Assembly: GCA_016931875.1 (NCBI GenBank)
Contig: JAFGDX010000522.1
Span: forward strand, 1 to 8,196
DNA: 8,196 nucleotides
Reading direction: 5' to 3'
DNA from: Prolixibacteraceae bacterium
GTDB taxonomy: Bacteria > Bacteroidota > Bacteroidia > Bacteroidales > Prolixibacteraceae
Shown here piece after piece: positions 6,826 through 8,196 of the stretch. Made by a program: the position numbers and the translations under genes. Each line of letters starts with the position of its first letter. Positions within the stretch are counted from its first letter, which is position 1. A model generated the notes under the pieces. It was not told the DNA's origin and did not search any database. It saw only the letters and a program-made list of their open reading frames with translations.

Positions 6826-8196
6826 ATGTATAAAAGTGACACAATAAAACATACAGGTTTTGCTTTACTATTTACAAAAATCAACCACTATTTCCTTTCA
6901 GTCGTTATTATTGGAGTAACTGCTTTAATTTGTATCCCTCTCTCGAATTTACAGAGTTATTATGTTGTGTCGTTCATCCTGCTTTTTATGGTTTCTTTTC
7001 TTGCTACATTTATGGGAATTGGGCCTGTGTCTGTCGCTGCTTCATTGAGCGCCTTAGTATGGAATTTTTTCTTTATTCCTCCGCATTATACATTTCATAT
7101 TGAAAAAGCGGAAGATATTTTAATGTTTGGAATGTTTTTTATTATTGTCCTCCTGAATGGAATTTTGACTACCAGGGTTAGAAAACAGGAACAATTGGCA
7201 AGAGAAAGAGAAAAAAGAACAAATGCCCTTTTCCAGATTACAAAAGAGCTTTCGAAAGCCAATGGAATCAATGAAGTAATTAAAATTTCGAATGAAAATA
7301 TTAAACACTACTTTTCCCTGGATTCACATATTATTCTCCAGGATGGTGAAAATGTTCTTCAACCTTCTCACAAGCTAAAAAGCATCAAATCGTTTCCTTC
7401 AAAAGAATTTGAAACGGCAAAACGGGTATTTGAAGATTTAATAGAAGCGGGCAGGTATACTAATATCCGCCCGGATAGTGAATATTCTTTTTTTCCTTTA
7501 ATTGGAATGCAGTTAAACCCCGGAATTATCATTGTGAAGCTAAATGAAGCTTTAACTGGCACACAAAAAACCTACTGGGATACCTTTGTTACCCAGATAT
7601 GCAATGCACTGGAAAGGGAGTTTCTGGGTGAACTGGCACAGAAAGTACGATTTTTGGATGAATCGGACAGATTGTATAAAACCCTGTTTAATTCCATTTC
7701 ACATGAGCTGCGAATACCGGTATCAACCATTATGGGAGCATCAGATACAATTGTTAATTCAAACAGCTCAAACGAGGTCCGAACCGAATTATCGCGTGAA
7801 ATTTTTACGGCATCGTTGCGCTTAAACCGTCTTATTGAAAATCTGCTGAATATGTCGCGGCTGGAGAGCGGGCATTTTTCTGTCCGGCTCGACTGGTACG
7901 ACTTAAATGACCTCATCAACAAAGTAACCGAAGATTTACTTGAAGAGTTAAAACCTTTCCACCTAAAAGTGGAAATTGACGATGAAATGCCGCTGGTAAA
8001 AATCGATTTTGGCCTCATGGAACAGGTATTGTACAACCTGCTGATTAACTCCACACAGTATGCTCCCGGCGCCTCCGAAATAACACTGGAGGCATGTTAC
8101 AAAAACAATAACCTGATATTGGAGGTCACCGATAAAGGCCCCGGATTTCCGGAAGCTGAACTAAAAAATGTATTTAAAAAATTTTTTAAGGTAAAC
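6826..8196 (+). CDS. KdpD-like sensor histidine kinase lacking the KdpD N-terminal domain (3' end outside window)
   Basis: 457 codons are open to the window edge. Residues about 23-116 hold four membrane helices with NFFFIPPHYTF (80-90), a signature of the KdpD membrane domain (DUF4118). The following TTRVRKQEQLAREREKRTNAL stretch (115-135) is the KdpD-type linker. A GAF-like region (about 140-265), HisKA with His293 in SISHELRIPVS, and the N box NLLINSTQYAP (404-414) and G1 box DKGPGF (436-441) of the ATPase follow; the window cuts the protein at the F box, before G2. KdpD senses low K+ or turgor and phosphorylates KdpE. The usual N-terminal cytoplasmic KdpD/Usp region of roughly 370 residues is absent: membrane helices begin at residue 23, and ATG 6826 is preceded only by an out-of-frame six-codon reading. 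Placement right after three TrkH genes suggests it controls Trk-type uptake instead of a Kdp pump. A response regulator would be expected downstream. Confidence 0.88.
   Translation, partial: MYKSDTIKHTGFALLFTKINHYFLSVVIIGVTALICIPLSNLQSYYVVSFILLFMVSFLATFMGIGPVSVAASLSALVWNFFFIPPHYTFHIEKAEDILMFGMFFIIVLLNGILTTRVRKQEQLAREREKRTNALFQITKELSKANGINEVIKISNENIKHYFSLDSHIILQDGENVLQPSHKLKSIKSFPSKEFETAKRVFEDLIEAGRYTNIRPDSEYSFFPLIGMQLNPGIIIVKLNEALTGTQKTYWDTFVTQICNALEREFLGELAQKVRFLDESDRLYKTLFNSISHELRIPVSTIMGASDTIVNSNSSNEVRTELSREIFTASLRLNRLIENLLNMSRLESGHFSVRLDWYDLNDLINKVTEDLLEELKPFHLKVEIDDEMPLVKIDFGLMEQVLYNLLINSTQYAPGASEITLEACYKNNNLILEVTDKGPGFPEAELKNVFKKFFKVN

Noticed and set aside
6813..6833. Six-codon ORF before the KdpD-like gene, as a third small membrane peptide
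   Set aside because: MNYNYV is neither hydrophobic nor similar to the two peptides; it overlaps the kinase start out of frame.

Overview
The window reads as chromosomal DNA of a member of the Bacteroidota. Reasons are the AT-rich genes, starts that mostly lack a Shine-Dalgarno sequence, and the style of the hybrid histidine kinase and TrkH proteins. I cannot place the genus. All genes are on the + strand.

Layout. 1-1638 is the 3' end of a hybrid PAS sensor kinase/response regulator that begins upstream of the window. From about 1700 to the right edge the window is devoted to potassium uptake. It has two successive cassettes, each made of a block of about 11-bp-spaced CTTTACAAAAT-like repeats, a tiny one-helix membrane peptide and a TrkH-family channel gene (cassette A 1705-3437, cassette B 3496-5174). 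A third, more distant TrkH gene (5181-6761) follows 6 bases after the second. Then comes a KdpD-like sensor kinase (6826 to the edge, incomplete) that has the KdpD membrane domain and kinase core but no KdpD N-terminal cytoplasmic domain. No TrkA/KtrA gating subunit and no partner response regulator lie inside the window; both could be just downstream.

How the parts may work together (inference). The KdpD-like kinase probably senses potassium or turgor and, through an OmpR-type regulator not seen here, could act on the repeat arrays before the two peptide genes. TrkH proteins of known structure are homodimers, so three unlike paralogs raise the possibility of mixed dimers. The second TrkH has eroded selectivity-filter motifs and has lost two short conserved segments, so it may be a regulatory or decaying subunit.

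The most interesting signal is the pair of tiny peptides. The 43-aa peptide at 1801-1932 and the reading at 3589-3704 align without gaps over about 30 residues, but only if one T is added to a T7 run at 3650-3656. Together with the matching distances from repeat array to peptide start (96 and 93 bases) and from peptide to TrkH (50 and 42 bases), this points to an old duplication of a whole array-peptide-TrkH unit and an unnamed small partner of TrkH, perhaps analogous to KdpF of the Kdp pump.
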